A stretch of DNA of 64,000 nt, taken from contig NZ_JAULBC010000005.1 of NCBI RefSeq assembly GCF_041060425.1, positions 124,001 through 188,000 of the forward strand. The letters run 5' to 3'. Shown here piece by piece: positions 27,866 to 36,739 of this stretch. This DNA is from Danxiaibacter flavus (lineage in GTDB: Bacteria; Bacteroidota; Bacteroidia; Chitinophagales; Chitinophagaceae). The stretch's first letter is position 1; the number at the start of each line of letters is the position of its first letter. The position numbers and the translations under genes were made by a program. The notes under the pieces are model-generated. The model saw only the letters and a list, made by a program, of their open reading frames with translations, did not search any database and had not been told where the DNA came from.

Positions 27866-27968
27866 AAATTCTGTGAAATAAAATCGGCCCAAAGATAAGT
27901 GAAGAAACGTGTAAGCCGGCACCCCCTGAACGTTGCAAATGTCATTTTAACAGGAGCTCTAAGCATTC

Positions 27969-28016
27969 GGCTATCAGCTATCAGCCTTGAGCCATCAGCT
28001 ATGAGCTATCAGCTTT
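27969..28016. repeat. AGCTnTCAGC decamer cluster
   Basis: Five or six copies in tandem (GGCTATCAGC, TATCAGCCTTGAGCC, ATCAGCTATGAGCTATCAGC) upstream of lptC. Confidence 0.8.
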
Positions 28017-28076
28017 GGATTTTGATCTCAATCTGCCTAATTATCAGTTTCATTCTTTCGTGTAGCTTTTGCTTTC

Positions 28077-28157
28077 GCCCCTTCAGGGCTTGATCGATAT
28101 TGTGTCTTTTACCCAGGGCGTTGCCCTGGGCTAATGCTCTAAGGCCTTCAGCCTTAG
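28077..28157. repeat. Multi-hairpin element, copy 1
   Basis: Three small hairpins in a row: GCCCCTTCAGGGC, CCCAGGGCGTTGCCCTGGG (8-bp stem, 3-base loop) and AAGGCCTTCAGCCTT. Its reverse complement closely matches the element at 55326-55407 (shared GATCAAGCCCTGAA, AGCATTAGC, GGGCAACGCCCTGGG). Confidence 0.75.
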
Positions 28158-28229
28158 CCGGGTAAGGATTAAGTTTACCCTTCTAATAGTGTAAAATTTC
28201 TTAGCTAACTTACAAGGTGCAATTCTTGG

Positions 28230-28370
28230 ACACCTCACACCTCACACCTCACACCTCACACCTCACACCTCACAACTCACATTTCACATTTCACACCTCA
28301 CACTCACACCTCATGCCTCATGCCTCATGCCTCACACCTTATGCCTAAAACCTGATACCTGACACCCAGC
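28230..28370. repeat. CACACCT heptamer tandem array
   Basis: About twenty tandem or near-tandem copies of CACACCT decaying into CTCATGC, CTTATGC and CTGATACCTGACACC toward the coaX stop. It fills most of the gap between lptC and coaX. A related phrase is at 45238-45276. Confidence 0.9.
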
Positions 28371-28383
28371 TCATAGTCCACAG

Positions 28384-29112
28384 CTACTTATTCTCCTCAC
28401 TAATCGCATACAATCCCTTATAAATCAGATATGGATCGAAAATGATCTCTGATTTAAGATGCGGTTTAAAGAAATGCATATCACCTCCGGTGAGGAATAC
28501 CTTAAGATTGGCATATTTGGCCAGGTACTCGTCAATAATGCCGTCAATTTCTTTGCTCATGCCCAATATTACGCCACTGAGCATGTTTGTGCGGGTATCA
28601 TAGCCAATCAGGGGAAAATTGCCGTCAGGTTTTATCAAAGGCAACCTGGCGGTAAACTCGTGCATGGAGCGGAAACGCATTTCAAGGCCGGGTGATATTC
28701 CTCCGCCTAAAAATTCGTGACGCTTATTAACAAAATTGAAGGTAATACATGAGCCCAAACCAACCACGAGGCAATGATTTTCAGGAAATTCATGCATGGC
28801 ACCAACAACCAGCCCCAGCCTGTCGGCACCAATTGTTTCTGGCTTTCCAACAGGTGTTTTAACAGGTAACCGGCTCAGGTGATTGAGCCTGTGAAAATCG
28901 GAATGCTGTTGTAAAAGCTCATCCAAGGCCTGATTGTGATTAATTACAGAAGATAGCAGGGTTCTTATTGGCTTGTATTCCCCTATCAACTCCAGAATGG
29001 TGTCGTTACTATCATCTTTCAATACAAGTACATCGGTCAATTCTCCGTTGGTAAATACGGCGCACTTTAAGCGGGTGTTTCCAAAGTCAAAGCAAAGGGT
29101 GGTCTGCATCAT
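28384..29112 (-). CDS. coaX: Type III pantothenate kinase
   Basis: 242 residues (or 241 if the second ATG at 29109 is used). The ASKHA-fold motifs are clear: CFDFGNTRLK (phosphate-binding loop), TPVGKPETIGADRLGLVVGA and LVVGLGSCITFNFV, GGGISPGLEMRF and LTGGDMHF. It phosphorylates pantothenate as the first step of coenzyme A synthesis. The minus-strand sequence TAATG joins the stop of the LON-domain gene to this ATG, so translation of the two is probably coupled. Confidence 0.95.
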   Translation of the reverse strand: MMQTTLCFDFGNTRLKCAVFTNGELTDVLVLKDDSNDTILELIGEYKPIRTLLSSVINHNQALDELLQQHSDFHRLNHLSRLPVKTPVGKPETIGADRLGLVVGAMHEFPENHCLVVGLGSCITFNFVNKRHEFLGGGISPGLEMRFRSMHEFTARLPLIKPDGNFPLIGYDTRTNMLSGVILGMSKEIDGIIDEYLAKYANLKVFLTGGDMHFFKPHLKSEIIFDPYLIYKGLYAISEENK

Positions 29113-29753
29113 TAAAGATCTAAATTAAAACCTTTCAGTTCCCTGAAATGTCCGTTAAGCTGAATTTTTTCTTTTAGTTTATCTATGCCGCCTGCAATGG
29201 GTATTATCTTATTCAGATGGCGTTTTAAGTATTCCAGGCGCTGATCTTCCTGCAACAGTCCAAGCAACTCATATTCTTCGTGTAAGGAAAGTCCTGCGTG
29301 ATGGGCTATATCATAACTTACCAGCTCGTCATCATTCTTTTTAAAATCTTTGGTCACTTTCAGCAAGCGGTGTAATTCGCGAATGCCTGCAATAATGCGG
29401 CGCATCATGTTAATATTCCTCTCGTCAATTGTGTCCGGATAGTTCACAATCGCGCCGTCATATAACTTGTTGGGAACAGAACGTATAATCTCCAGTATTT
29501 TGAACATGCGAATTCCCTCTGTGCGTATATCCATACGACCATCTTCATAAACTTCGGCAATCTCTTTGATCTGTACCAACGTACCCAATTCTTTAACATG
29601 ACTGTCAATAACAGCAGGAATGCCAAAAGATTTTTTTTCAGTAAAACATTCGTTCACCAATTGTTTATAGCGCTCCTCAAAAATATGCAGGTTAAGTTGC
29701 TCCCCGGGATACACCACAATATTCAACGGAAATATGGGAATGAAATTAATCAT
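29112..29753 (-). CDS. LON peptidase N-terminal (substrate-binding) domain protein
   Basis: 213 residues from the ATG at 29753, chosen because MINFIPIFPLNIVVYPGEQL is the canonical opening of the LON N-terminal domain; the frame extends upstream to an ATG at 29840 without family similarity. LHIFEERYKQLVNEC, FGIPAVIDSHVKELGTLVQIKEI and YEDGRMDIRTEGIRMFKILEI are typical. The protein has only the substrate-recognition domain, with no AAA ATPase or protease part. Its role is unknown; such stand-alone domains may bind unfolded protein. It overlaps coaX by one base (TAATG). Confidence 0.88.
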   Translation of the reverse strand: MINFIPIFPLNIVVYPGEQLNLHIFEERYKQLVNECFTEKKSFGIPAVIDSHVKELGTLVQIKEIAEVYEDGRMDIRTEGIRMFKILEIIRSVPNKLYDGAIVNYPDTIDERNINMMRRIIAGIRELHRLLKVTKDFKKNDDELVSYDIAHHAGLSLHEEYELLGLLQEDQRLEYLKRHLNKIIPIAGGIDKLKEKIQLNGHFRELKGFNLDL

Positions 29754-29869
29754 GCTAAACCTGGTATGGATGACAGAATAATAGTTATAGCTACAGCAAA
29801 TTCCATGCTTTCTTAGTGCAAACTTATTGATATTAGCCAAATGAGAGAATGCCCGTTTTTAAAAAATAA

Positions 29870-29895
29870 GAAGCCCAACTTTATCGTAGGGCTTC
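29870..29895 (-). terminator. Terminator of the 30-kb lipoprotein gene
   Basis: On the minus strand GAAGCCC pairs with GGGCTTC (loop 12 bases) and is followed by TTATTTTTT. It lies 20-45 bases after the gene end. Confidence 0.75.
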
Positions 29896-29916
29896 GGTTG
29901 ACAAATCCGTTTAACA

Positions 29917-30150
29917 CTACCACAGAGGATAGCCTGTATTATACCATTCATTAGACGTAACGTCACCTTCGACATGTTGATAAATCGTACCATTTAAGTC
30001 AAGCGTCCACATTGGTGTAGGTTGCGACGGAGATGTGATCCCACTTCCGTTATATTGGGCAAGCAGCAGGGTATAGTCTCCGCTTTGGGTAATGCCTGTA
30101 TTAAGATTTATTTCAGGACCAACTTGATAGCCACCTGAACCAAAATTCAC
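29917..30150 (-). CDS. Frameshifted C-terminal part of the upstream lipoprotein, or small overlapping ORF
   Basis: 77 codons starting with GTG in a GTGA overlap with the stop of the 30147-30929 gene. The product (NFGSGGYQVGPEINLNTG, YTLLLAQYNGSG, WTLDLNGTIYQHVEGD) has no signal peptide and looks like the beta-rich C-terminus of an exported protein. The frame is also open for about 70 bases upstream of the GTG. Adding one G to the GGGGG run just upstream of the overlap would join it to the upstream gene as ..HYRGAATVNFGSGG... It could therefore be the tail of one protein split by a frameshift. No known family is recognised. Confidence 0.5.
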   Translation of the reverse strand: MNFGSGGYQVGPEINLNTGITQSGDYTLLLAQYNGSGITSPSQPTPMWTLDLNGTIYQHVEGDVTSNEWYNTGYPLW

Positions 30151-30929
30151 TGTCGCCGCCCCCTGTAGTGAAGTTCTAATCTCCCTCCTTTCTCCTGCAG
30201 GTTGCCGTTTCTACCCTTCCATTCTAACTTAATTCTTAAATATATATACGAACGCCATACAATAGCCGGACCAGCGGGATAATTGCCCTCGTAGTAGGTG
30301 ATGATTTCATGCACATATTTTCTGTCACCATTCATAGTCCTTCCCTGGTAATTAATTTGAAAAAAAGTTTTCTGATGTCGAGCGTCAAGGGCGTTGGAAA
30401 GAGAGAAACTGGTTCTCTCATTATCACTTGACTTTTTTTGAACGAGAGAGCTTCCGGCAGGCACACAATCTTTGATCAAATCTGGATTTTCTTTTAATTT
30501 ACTCAGCATTGACTCAGATTGTTTGGAAATAAAGTACTTTTTCCCGCGACTATACCAAACAATATAATCACCGATTTGAACTTCACCATCCTGATTAATC
30601 ACAAACAAAAAAGGCAAGGGAAAATTAAATTGCTTTAAATCTTCAATTTCTTCAGAAATCTCAACATCATCATCAGACTGGCTTCTAAGATAAAGCGACT
30701 TAAACCCACTCGTATCGCCGGCAGCGGCAAGTTCATCTGCGGATTTCGACATTCGAGCTTCCACATATTCATAGAATGCACGTTCGTCGGAAAACACCAA
30801 TCTTCCGTTAATCAGTTGAGGAGCATCACGTTCTTGACTGGAAATTTCGTTCGCAGGTGCTGTTGCTTTCTTACTGCAGGAAAAACTTGTGAATGCTGCA
30901 AGCAAACTCAACAAAAAAATTCGTTTCAT
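30147..30929 (-). CDS. Uncharacterised lipoprotein, probably truncated by a frameshift
   Basis: 260 residues. A lipoprotein signal is present (RIFLLSLLAAFTSFSC, Cys18). The mature part has a short segment NGRLVFSDERAFYEYVEAR, an acidic patch (DDDVEISEEIEDL), FVINQDGEVQIGDYIVWYSRGKKYFIS, and YEGNYPAGPAIVWRSYIYLRIKLEW near the end. Short helices then beta strands are seen in many Bacteroidota lipoproteins that accompany surface structures, but I do not recognise a function. The reading frame stops inside what looks like a beta domain that continues in the overlapping frame (29917-30150). No operon partner is evident. Confidence 0.65.
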   Translation of the reverse strand: MKRIFLLSLLAAFTSFSCSKKATAPANEISSQERDAPQLINGRLVFSDERAFYEYVEARMSKSADELAAAGDTSGFKSLYLRSQSDDDVEISEEIEDLKQFNFPLPFLFVINQDGEVQIGDYIVWYSRGKKYFISKQSESMLSKLKENPDLIKDCVPAGSSLVQKKSSDNERTSFSLSNALDARHQKTFFQINYQGRTMNGDRKYVHEIITYYEGNYPAGPAIVWRSYIYLRIKLEWKGRNGNLQEKGGRLELHYRGRRQ

Positions 30930-31070
30930 AAATAGAGTTTAATGTTCAAACTCAAAAATGAGAGAATGTAATAGTTTAAACACTGACTTTAATCAACTTA
31001 GTTTTTCATTTTCAGTTAGTAAAAAGATTTATTTTACGCTGTTTTTCTAACGCTAATCGATAATAACACC

Positions 31071-31946
31071 ATGAAGATCAGTGGCTTTACCATTATTAAA
31101 AATGCCGTGATAAATGACTATCCTATTGTAGAAGCCATTACTTCCATACTTCCGGTTGTAGATGAGATGATTGTGCTGGTTGGAGACTGCGATGATGATA
31201 CAGAAGAACTGGTAAGAAGCATTAATAGCAATAAGATCAAGATACATCACTCAGTTTGGGATCAAAGTCTTCGCCACGGCGGAAAAGTTCTTGCAGTAGA
31301 AACAGATAAGGCTTTTCAATTAATAGATCCGGCCAGCGACTGGGCATTTTACATTCAGGCTGATGAAGTGGTGCATGAACAATATTATCCTGCAATAATA
31401 GAAGCGTGCAAAAAATATAAAGATGATATGCGTGTGCAGGGACTTCTTTTTAAATACCTGCATTTTTATGGCACCTACGATTATGTTGGTGATAGCAGAA
31501 AATGGTATAACCGCGAAATAAGGATCATACGGAATAATAAAGCTATTACAGCTTACCGCGATGCGCAAGGTTTTAGAATTGGCACAACCAAACTGCCTGT
31601 AAAACCAATTGATGCATACGTGTATCATTACGGATGGGTGAAAAGTCCCAAACTAATGAAGCAGAAAATGAAAAATGTGAGTCGTTTTTGGAATGATGAT
31701 ACAGATGAATGGCAACAATTCCTTGCATCTGAAGATGTGTTCAATTACGATGATTTTGATTCACTGCAAAAATTCACGGCAACTCACCCTTCGGTAATGC
31801 AAAAAAGAGTGGCTGAACAGAACTGGCGTCTGAATATAGATATCTCAAAAAAACATTTCGACCTGAAGGACCGGTTTCTTTATTGGTTTGAAAGAAAAAC
31901 AGGCATTCGTCCTTTCGATTTTAAAAACTATACCATTGTAAAATAA
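31071..31946 (+). CDS. Glycosyltransferase family 2 protein
   Basis: 291 residues, cytoplasmic. The GT-A fold is visible: MKISGFTIIKNAVINDYPIVEAITSILPVVDEMIVLVGDCDDDTEEL, and WAFYIQADEVVHEQYYPAI, where ADE takes the place of the usual DxD. WYNREIRIIRNNKAITAYRDAQGFR and VYHYGWVKSPKLMKQKM follow. The family transfers a sugar from a nucleotide donor onto an envelope glycan. It stands at the head of a plus-strand group of glycan genes. Donor and acceptor are unknown. Confidence 0.85.
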   Translation: MKISGFTIIKNAVINDYPIVEAITSILPVVDEMIVLVGDCDDDTEELVRSINSNKIKIHHSVWDQSLRHGGKVLAVETDKAFQLIDPASDWAFYIQADEVVHEQYYPAIIEACKKYKDDMRVQGLLFKYLHFYGTYDYVGDSRKWYNREIRIIRNNKAITAYRDAQGFRIGTTKLPVKPIDAYVYHYGWVKSPKLMKQKMKNVSRFWNDDTDEWQQFLASEDVFNYDDFDSLQKFTATHPSVMQKRVAEQNWRLNIDISKKHFDLKDRFLYWFERKTGIRPFDFKNYTIVK

Positions 31947-32015
31947 CGGATTAACTTTTGCTAAACCACCGTGTGTATAACAATCACTTTTGCAATGCAT
32001 GCTTATTTTTGCTAA

Positions 32016-32948
32016 ATGGATAATCATCAGTTGATAAAAGAAATAGCAACGGGAAACTTTCGTGCGCTGGCAAGAGGCATTTCCCTTGTTGAAAATGAAG
32101 CTGATGGTTACGAAGTGCTAATGTCAGACGTGTCTTCCTATTACAACAATGTTATTGGCGTTACCGGCCCTCCCGGTGCAGGAAAAAGCACACTTGTTGA
32201 TTGCATGATAAAAGAAATTATTACAGAAAGTAAGAAAGTGGGTGTGATCTGCGTTGATCCTTCGTCACCTTTTAACAAAGGCGCGATTCTCGGCGACAGA
32301 ATAAGAATGAGTCAGTGGTATAATCACCCGAATGTTTTTATACGCTCGCTTTCTTCAAGGGGAAGTATGGGCGGGCTTCATCCGAAGATTATTGAGATAA
32401 CAGATTTGATGAATGCCGCCGGTTTCGATTATATTATTATTGAAACCATTGGTGTTGGGCAAACAGAAATTGAAATTGCTGGTCTTGCCAATATCACATT
32501 GGTTGTTGTTGTGCCTGAAAGCGGCGACAGTATTCAGACAATGAAATCAGGCCTGATGGAAATAGCTGATATTTTTGTGCTGAATAAATATGACAGACCC
32601 GGTGCCGATGAATATTTGCGTAACTTGTATGACACATTGAACCTGGAGGATAACAGGAGTATTCCGGTTATAAAAACTATTGCAGAACAAGGTTTCGGCG
32701 TAGATGCTTTATACCAGTCCATTCAGCACATACTGGAAAATAATCCTGCACTGGATAAAAAATATTGGCTGCTCACGGAAAAAGCCTATCACCTTATCCA
32801 GGCCAACAAAATGGCAGGAATAAAAAAAGGAGAGATTTTTGAAGAAATAAGCCGGTATATCGCCGGGCACAATCAGTTTAATTTGTATCAGTTTATAAAA
32901 CCATATATCCAACAGCCCGGCGCTGCAAATTATAAAGCTACACGATGA
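32016..32948 (+). CDS. meaB: Methylmalonyl-CoA mutase-associated GTPase
   Basis: 310 residues. The P-loop GPPGAGKST is at 51-59, then VGVICVDPSSPFNKGAILGDRIRM, FIRSLSSRGSMGGLHPKIIEI, the DxxG-like IETIGVGQTEIEI, and NKYD for guanine recognition. The family (MeaB/ArgK) chaperones and protects adenosylcobalamin-dependent methylmalonyl-CoA mutase. The mutase subunits are not in the window. The stop codon overlaps the next ATG (ATGA), so it is translated together with the glycosyltransferase gene, an unexpected partner. Confidence 0.95.
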   Translation: MDNHQLIKEIATGNFRALARGISLVENEADGYEVLMSDVSSYYNNVIGVTGPPGAGKSTLVDCMIKEIITESKKVGVICVDPSSPFNKGAILGDRIRMSQWYNHPNVFIRSLSSRGSMGGLHPKIIEITDLMNAAGFDYIIIETIGVGQTEIEIAGLANITLVVVVPESGDSIQTMKSGLMEIADIFVLNKYDRPGADEYLRNLYDTLNLEDNRSIPVIKTIAEQGFGVDALYQSIQHILENNPALDKKYWLLTEKAYHLIQANKMAGIKKGEIFEEISRYIAGHNQFNLYQFIKPYIQQPGAANYKATR

Positions 32949-33982
32949 AGAACATTCCGGACAATATTTTGATAAGCAGAACCGACAGCATTGGCGATGT
33001 GGTACTCACATTACCGGTGGCTGCAGTTTTGAAAAAGCACTTTCCGGAAATGAAGATTGGCTTTATCGGAAAAAAATATACAAAGCCGGTTATTGAATCC
33101 TGCACGTATGTTGATGAGTTTATTGATGCGGAAGATTTCCTGACCAGGGAAGTAACTATCTGCGGAAAGAAGCCACAGGCTATTTTACATGTTTTCCCCA
33201 CAACCGGAATTGCAGAAAGAGCGAAGGCTCTGAAGATACCATTGAGAATTGGCACCCGCAACCGCCTGTACCATTGGTATACATGCAACGAGTTGGTGCG
33301 TTTAAGCAGAAAAAAATCAGATCTTCATGAGAGCCAGCTTAATCTTAAACTGCTGGAATTTTTTGGCATCAACAAAACATATAGCCTTGATGAAATAAGC
33401 GAGCTGTTTGGAATGAATAAACTTGAAACATTACATCCATCATTTAAGGCATTGATCGATCCTTCGAAATACAATCTTATTCTGCATCCTAAATCGCAGG
33501 GAAGCGCAAGGGAGTGGGGACTGCACAATTTTGCCACACTCATTAAGATTCTCGATCCTTCCAAATTCAACATATTTGTTTCAGGCACTGCAAAAGAACG
33601 GGCTTTGCTTGATCCTCTTTTTAACGAGGCCGGCGATTTGTTTACTGATCTGACTGGTAAAATGGATCTGTCACAGTTCATTCCTTTTATAAAAGCATGC
33701 GACGGATTAATTGCCAACAGCACGGGCCCCTTGCACATCTGCGCAGCAGTTGGACGTGAAGCCATCGGTATATATCCACCGATGCGACCGATACATCCGG
33801 GCCGATGGGCACCGGTCGGAAAACATGTTCATGTGTTTGTAGAACACAAGTTTTGTGACGATTGCAAAAAAACAAAGCATGTTTGTCATTGCATGTTAGG
33901 TATTCGTCCTGATAGCGTCAGGGCTATGCTCGAATTTTCATACGGTAACAAGCAACTAAAAAAAGAAACGGTAAAAGCCTGA
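32945..33982 (+). CDS. Glycosyltransferase family 9 (heptosyltransferase-like)
   Basis: 345 residues. GT9 landmarks: the N-terminal ISRTDSIGDVVLTLPVAAVLKKHFPEMKIGFIG, then LILHPKSQGSAREWGLHNFATLI and CDGLIANSTGPLHICAAVGREAIGIYPPM (nucleotide-sugar site). C-terminal Cys-rich DDCKKTKHVCHCMLGI. GT9 enzymes add heptose or similar sugars to the LPS core on the inner face of the membrane. The ATG lies in the meaB stop (ATGA). The Cys-rich end (four Cys in about 15 residues) might bind a metal. Confidence 0.9.
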   Translation: MKNIPDNILISRTDSIGDVVLTLPVAAVLKKHFPEMKIGFIGKKYTKPVIESCTYVDEFIDAEDFLTREVTICGKKPQAILHVFPTTGIAERAKALKIPLRIGTRNRLYHWYTCNELVRLSRKKSDLHESQLNLKLLEFFGINKTYSLDEISELFGMNKLETLHPSFKALIDPSKYNLILHPKSQGSAREWGLHNFATLIKILDPSKFNIFVSGTAKERALLDPLFNEAGDLFTDLTGKMDLSQFIPFIKACDGLIANSTGPLHICAAVGREAIGIYPPMRPIHPGRWAPVGKHVHVFVEHKFCDDCKKTKHVCHCMLGIRPDSVRAMLEFSYGNKQLKKETVKA

Positions 33983-34122
33983 TTTGGCACTTCGTATTTA
34001 TTGTTAGCACAGCTTTAAAATTAGCTTAAAAAAACATCACAAATAATATATCATTATTGTGTACTGCCAAGGGAGGGCTATGGAGTTTTTTCCCTTAATT
34101 TGCTCCCCTAAAAGATAACATA

Positions 34123-34920
34123 ATGCCGACAAACGGATACAAACGATACTTTAAACTATTCAGGAATATTCAGAACCCGGGCGTTTATCTGCGCAATAAG
34201 GTTGCCAAATCTGAGTGGCCGTTGCATTTTGTTACAAAGCCAAATGCCATCGAACTAAGCGTCCCCTCAAACCTTTTTCTGGTGTTCAAGGAAATTTTCA
34301 TGAGCGATGTTTATGATATTGAAGACCTGATAAAATTATTGCCTTCTGAACCCGTAGTAGTTGACATTGGCGCCAACGTGGGTTTTTTTGATTTTATACT
34401 GTTGTCTAAAATAAAGAAGGCCAGGATATTTGCTTATGAACCAATGCCGGCTAATGTCGGGCTTATGAATAAAACAATCAGTCAAAATAATTTGCAGGGA
34501 TATATCTCTCTTCATCAAATGGCTGTAACTGGTAAGCCTAAGGACAATATCGAGTTGTTTGTTGAAGACGCCAGTGATAATACAGTTATAGCATCCGTGT
34601 TCGAAAACTTTAATGATGTGAACACAAAAAAAATATCTGTTCCCTGCATTTCGTATGAACAGATAGTAACAGAAAATAAGCTTGGCCTGATAGATGTACT
34701 GAAAGTGGATTGTGAAGGAAGTGAGTTTGACATTTTTTATAACACACCTCCCGAATTGATCAAACTTGCAAAAGTTATTTCGGTGGAAATTCATGATCTG
34801 GATAGCGACAAAAACAATATTAACTACTTCAACAATTTTATTCAATCGCTGGGATATACAACCACACACACACAAATCAACGGATTTTGCCATGCATTAA
34901 CTGCAATAAAACAATCCTGA
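34123..34920 (+). CDS. FkbM-family methyltransferase
   Basis: 265 residues. SAM-binding motif VVVDIGANVGFFDF at 78-91, then ARIFAYEPMPANVGLMNKTI, ISVPCISYEQIVTENKLGLIDVLKVDCEGSEFDIF and VISVEIHDL. FkbM enzymes O-methylate sugars of polysaccharides and antibiotics. The short N-terminal part (FRNIQNPGVYLRNKVAKSEWPLHFV) is basic and may touch membrane or substrate. Seven bases separate its stop from the next glycosyltransferase, so they form one unit. Confidence 0.9.
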   Translation: MPTNGYKRYFKLFRNIQNPGVYLRNKVAKSEWPLHFVTKPNAIELSVPSNLFLVFKEIFMSDVYDIEDLIKLLPSEPVVVDIGANVGFFDFILLSKIKKARIFAYEPMPANVGLMNKTISQNNLQGYISLHQMAVTGKPKDNIELFVEDASDNTVIASVFENFNDVNTKKISVPCISYEQIVTENKLGLIDVLKVDCEGSEFDIFYNTPPELIKLAKVISVEIHDLDSDKNNINYFNNFIQSLGYTTTHTQINGFCHALTAIKQS

Positions 34921-34927
34921 TTTGCAG

Positions 34928-35977
34928 ATGAAGGCTAACCACAACATTCTGTTCGACTGTGAAAAAATGCGCCATCCTAATACGGGCGTATTTTACTTTT
35001 GTTTAAACCTTGGACAGGCACTTCAAAAAGCATACAACAGCGCCAGGGAACAACTACATTTTTATACGCCTCAAAACCAGGCGACGGCCTTTGGCAACGA
35101 AGCTTCTTATGTGCATCACAAATCATGGCACAAATTTTTTAATCCCGCCGCAGGTAAAATGGATGTTTGGCACTGCACTTACCAGCTATCAAAATATTTA
35201 CCGCACAATAAGAAAACAAAAAAGATCATCACTGTTCATGACCTCAATTTTTTGGTTGACAATCCCGAAAATCAGCAGGAACAGATCAAGAAAATACAAT
35301 CATTGATTGATCGGGTGGATGAAATTGTCTGTATCTCGGAACATACAAAGCGGGATGTTTTAAATTATCTCGGAACGAGCAACAAGCCCGTGTCCGTTAT
35401 TCACAACGGCGGTGGCGTAAAAGAGTTTGCCGGATTTGACGCGCCGGTTTACAAGCCTTCGAAGCCATTTATTTTCAGTATCGGAATGTTCTTTGCAAAA
35501 AAGAATTTTCATGTTCTCCCTTGTCTGCTGAAAAACAATGACTACGAATTGATCATTGCAGGCGAACGCAGACCGGATTATGAAGCAAAGATTTTGGAGC
35601 AGGCAAAATTGTATAATGTAAGCGACAGGATTAAACTGATTGGAAAAATATCGGATCAGGATAAATACTGGTATTATAAAAATTGCCTTGCATTTGCTTT
35701 TCCTTCAATTGCTGAAGGCTTTGGACTGCCTGTTGTGGAAGCCATGCATTTCGGCAAACCTGTATTCTTATCAACGCATACATCGCTGCCGGAAATTGGA
35801 GGAAAAGAAGCTTTTTACTTTAACAGCTTTGATTGCGACGCAATGAATACCGTGTTTGAGCAAGGGCTTTCCCAATTCAATGATGAATTATCTGAAAAAG
35901 TGAAAGCAAGGTCAAGAGAATTTACCTGGGAGAAAGCTGCGGAACAATACCTGGAAATTTATCGTTCATTTTATTAA
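34928..35977 (+). CDS. Glycosyltransferase family 4 (GT-B)
   Basis: 349 residues from the ATG at 34928; the TTG at 34922 is possible but less likely. The donor domain has KPFIFSIGMFFAKKNFHVLPCLL, LIIAGERRPDYEAKI, RIKLIGKISDQDKYWYYKNC and the E-x7-E motif (PSIAEGFGLPVVEAMHFGKPV). The N-terminal domain has WHCTYQLSKYLPHNKKTKKIITVHDLNF. The family builds LPS or exopolysaccharide. It ends the plus-strand glycan run and has a palindromic terminator eight bases after its stop. Confidence 0.9.
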   Translation: MKANHNILFDCEKMRHPNTGVFYFCLNLGQALQKAYNSAREQLHFYTPQNQATAFGNEASYVHHKSWHKFFNPAAGKMDVWHCTYQLSKYLPHNKKTKKIITVHDLNFLVDNPENQQEQIKKIQSLIDRVDEIVCISEHTKRDVLNYLGTSNKPVSVIHNGGGVKEFAGFDAPVYKPSKPFIFSIGMFFAKKNFHVLPCLLKNNDYELIIAGERRPDYEAKILEQAKLYNVSDRIKLIGKISDQDKYWYYKNCLAFAFPSIAEGFGLPVVEAMHFGKPVFLSTHTSLPEIGGKEAFYFNSFDCDAMNTVFEQGLSQFNDELSEKVKARSREFTWEKAAEQYLEIYRSFY

Positions 35978-35984
35978 GCATTTT

Positions 35985-36028
35985 AAATGAATGTGTCCTA
36001 CATTTTAAAAATGTAGGACACATTCATT
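35985..36028. terminator. Perfect 44-bp palindrome after GT4 gene, core TGTCCTACA
   Basis: AAATGAATGTGTCCTACATT(TT) at 35985-36006 is followed directly by its exact reverse complement. It lies between the convergent GT4 and ECF sigma genes and fits a bidirectional terminator. The core is shared with the 23-24 kb copies while the outer arm differs. Confidence 0.8.
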
Positions 36029-36082
36029 TGCGAACAGACGCTTTGCTGGGCCTCCACGCTCCGCAGCTTTATTTTGTCGCCG

Positions 36083-36135
36083 CCGGCGACAGATACATCG
36101 TCGGAGGCGATGGAGTGAGATCACGCAGCTAAAAG
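36083..36135. repeat. 53-bp direct repeat, copy 1 (second copy at 37097-37149)
   Basis: CCGGCGACAGATACATCGTC is followed by a G-rich stretch ending CAGCTAAAAG. The differences from copy 2 are all transitions. Together with a nearby TGTCCTRCA palindrome it flanks the sigma gene on one side. Confidence 0.75.
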
Positions 36136-36247
36136 ATGTCCAGAGCAAGCTAACAAAGCAACGGCACAAATCATTTTTCAAAAAATACTGTACTGGAGAG
36201 TTTTTCGGAAAGTAATATTTTAACCTATAGGCATTTTCTTTTTAGTA

Positions 36248-36739
36248 TTAACCTCTCTCAATTACATTTTTCAATATTTGCCTTGCAAAGTGAATGCGGC
36301 TTTTTATTGTTCCTATCGGTTCATTCAGCATGTTTGCAATTTCAGCGTATTTATAACCTTCAAGATGCAAAACAAACGGTACTTTAAAAAGCTCCGGCAA
36401 TTTGTGAATCTGGATTAAAATGTTTCGGGACAAAATATCCTGGTGAGAGCTTTTGCTTATGCCATGATTGGAACTTTGTTTATCCGCTGGGGCATAAATG
36501 ATTTCGGCAAATTTTCTTCTACGCCTGTATTTATTTATAAAGATGTTTCGCATGATAACATATAGCCATGCGCCAAGGTCTGAACCGGCTTTAAATTTCT
36601 CCTGGTAAATAAGCGCCTTGCAAAATGTTTCTTGTAGCAGATCCTCTGCATCTTCCCTGGTTCTTGCAAACTTTTGTGCAACTGTGTTTAGAAAACCCGA
36701 GTGTTTTAGCAACGATTTGTGAAAGCAGGGTTCATTCAT
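36248..36739 (-). CDS. RNA polymerase ECF-type sigma factor
   Basis: 163 residues. Region 2 is seen in AQKFARTREDAEDLLQETFCKALIYQEKF and AWLYVIMRNIFINKYRRRRKF; region 4 in LPELFKVPFVLHLEGYKYAEIANMLNEPIGTIKSRIHFARQIL. These bind -10 and -35 promoter elements and core RNA polymerase. No anti-sigma gene or FecR is beside it, so it is orphan-like. The gene is flanked by two copies of a repeat module (palindrome plus 53-bp repeat). Confidence 0.9.
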   Translation of the reverse strand: MNEPCFHKSLLKHSGFLNTVAQKFARTREDAEDLLQETFCKALIYQEKFKAGSDLGAWLYVIMRNIFINKYRRRRKFAEIIYAPADKQSSNHGISKSSHQDILSRNILIQIHKLPELFKVPFVLHLEGYKYAEIANMLNEPIGTIKSRIHFARQILKNVIERG

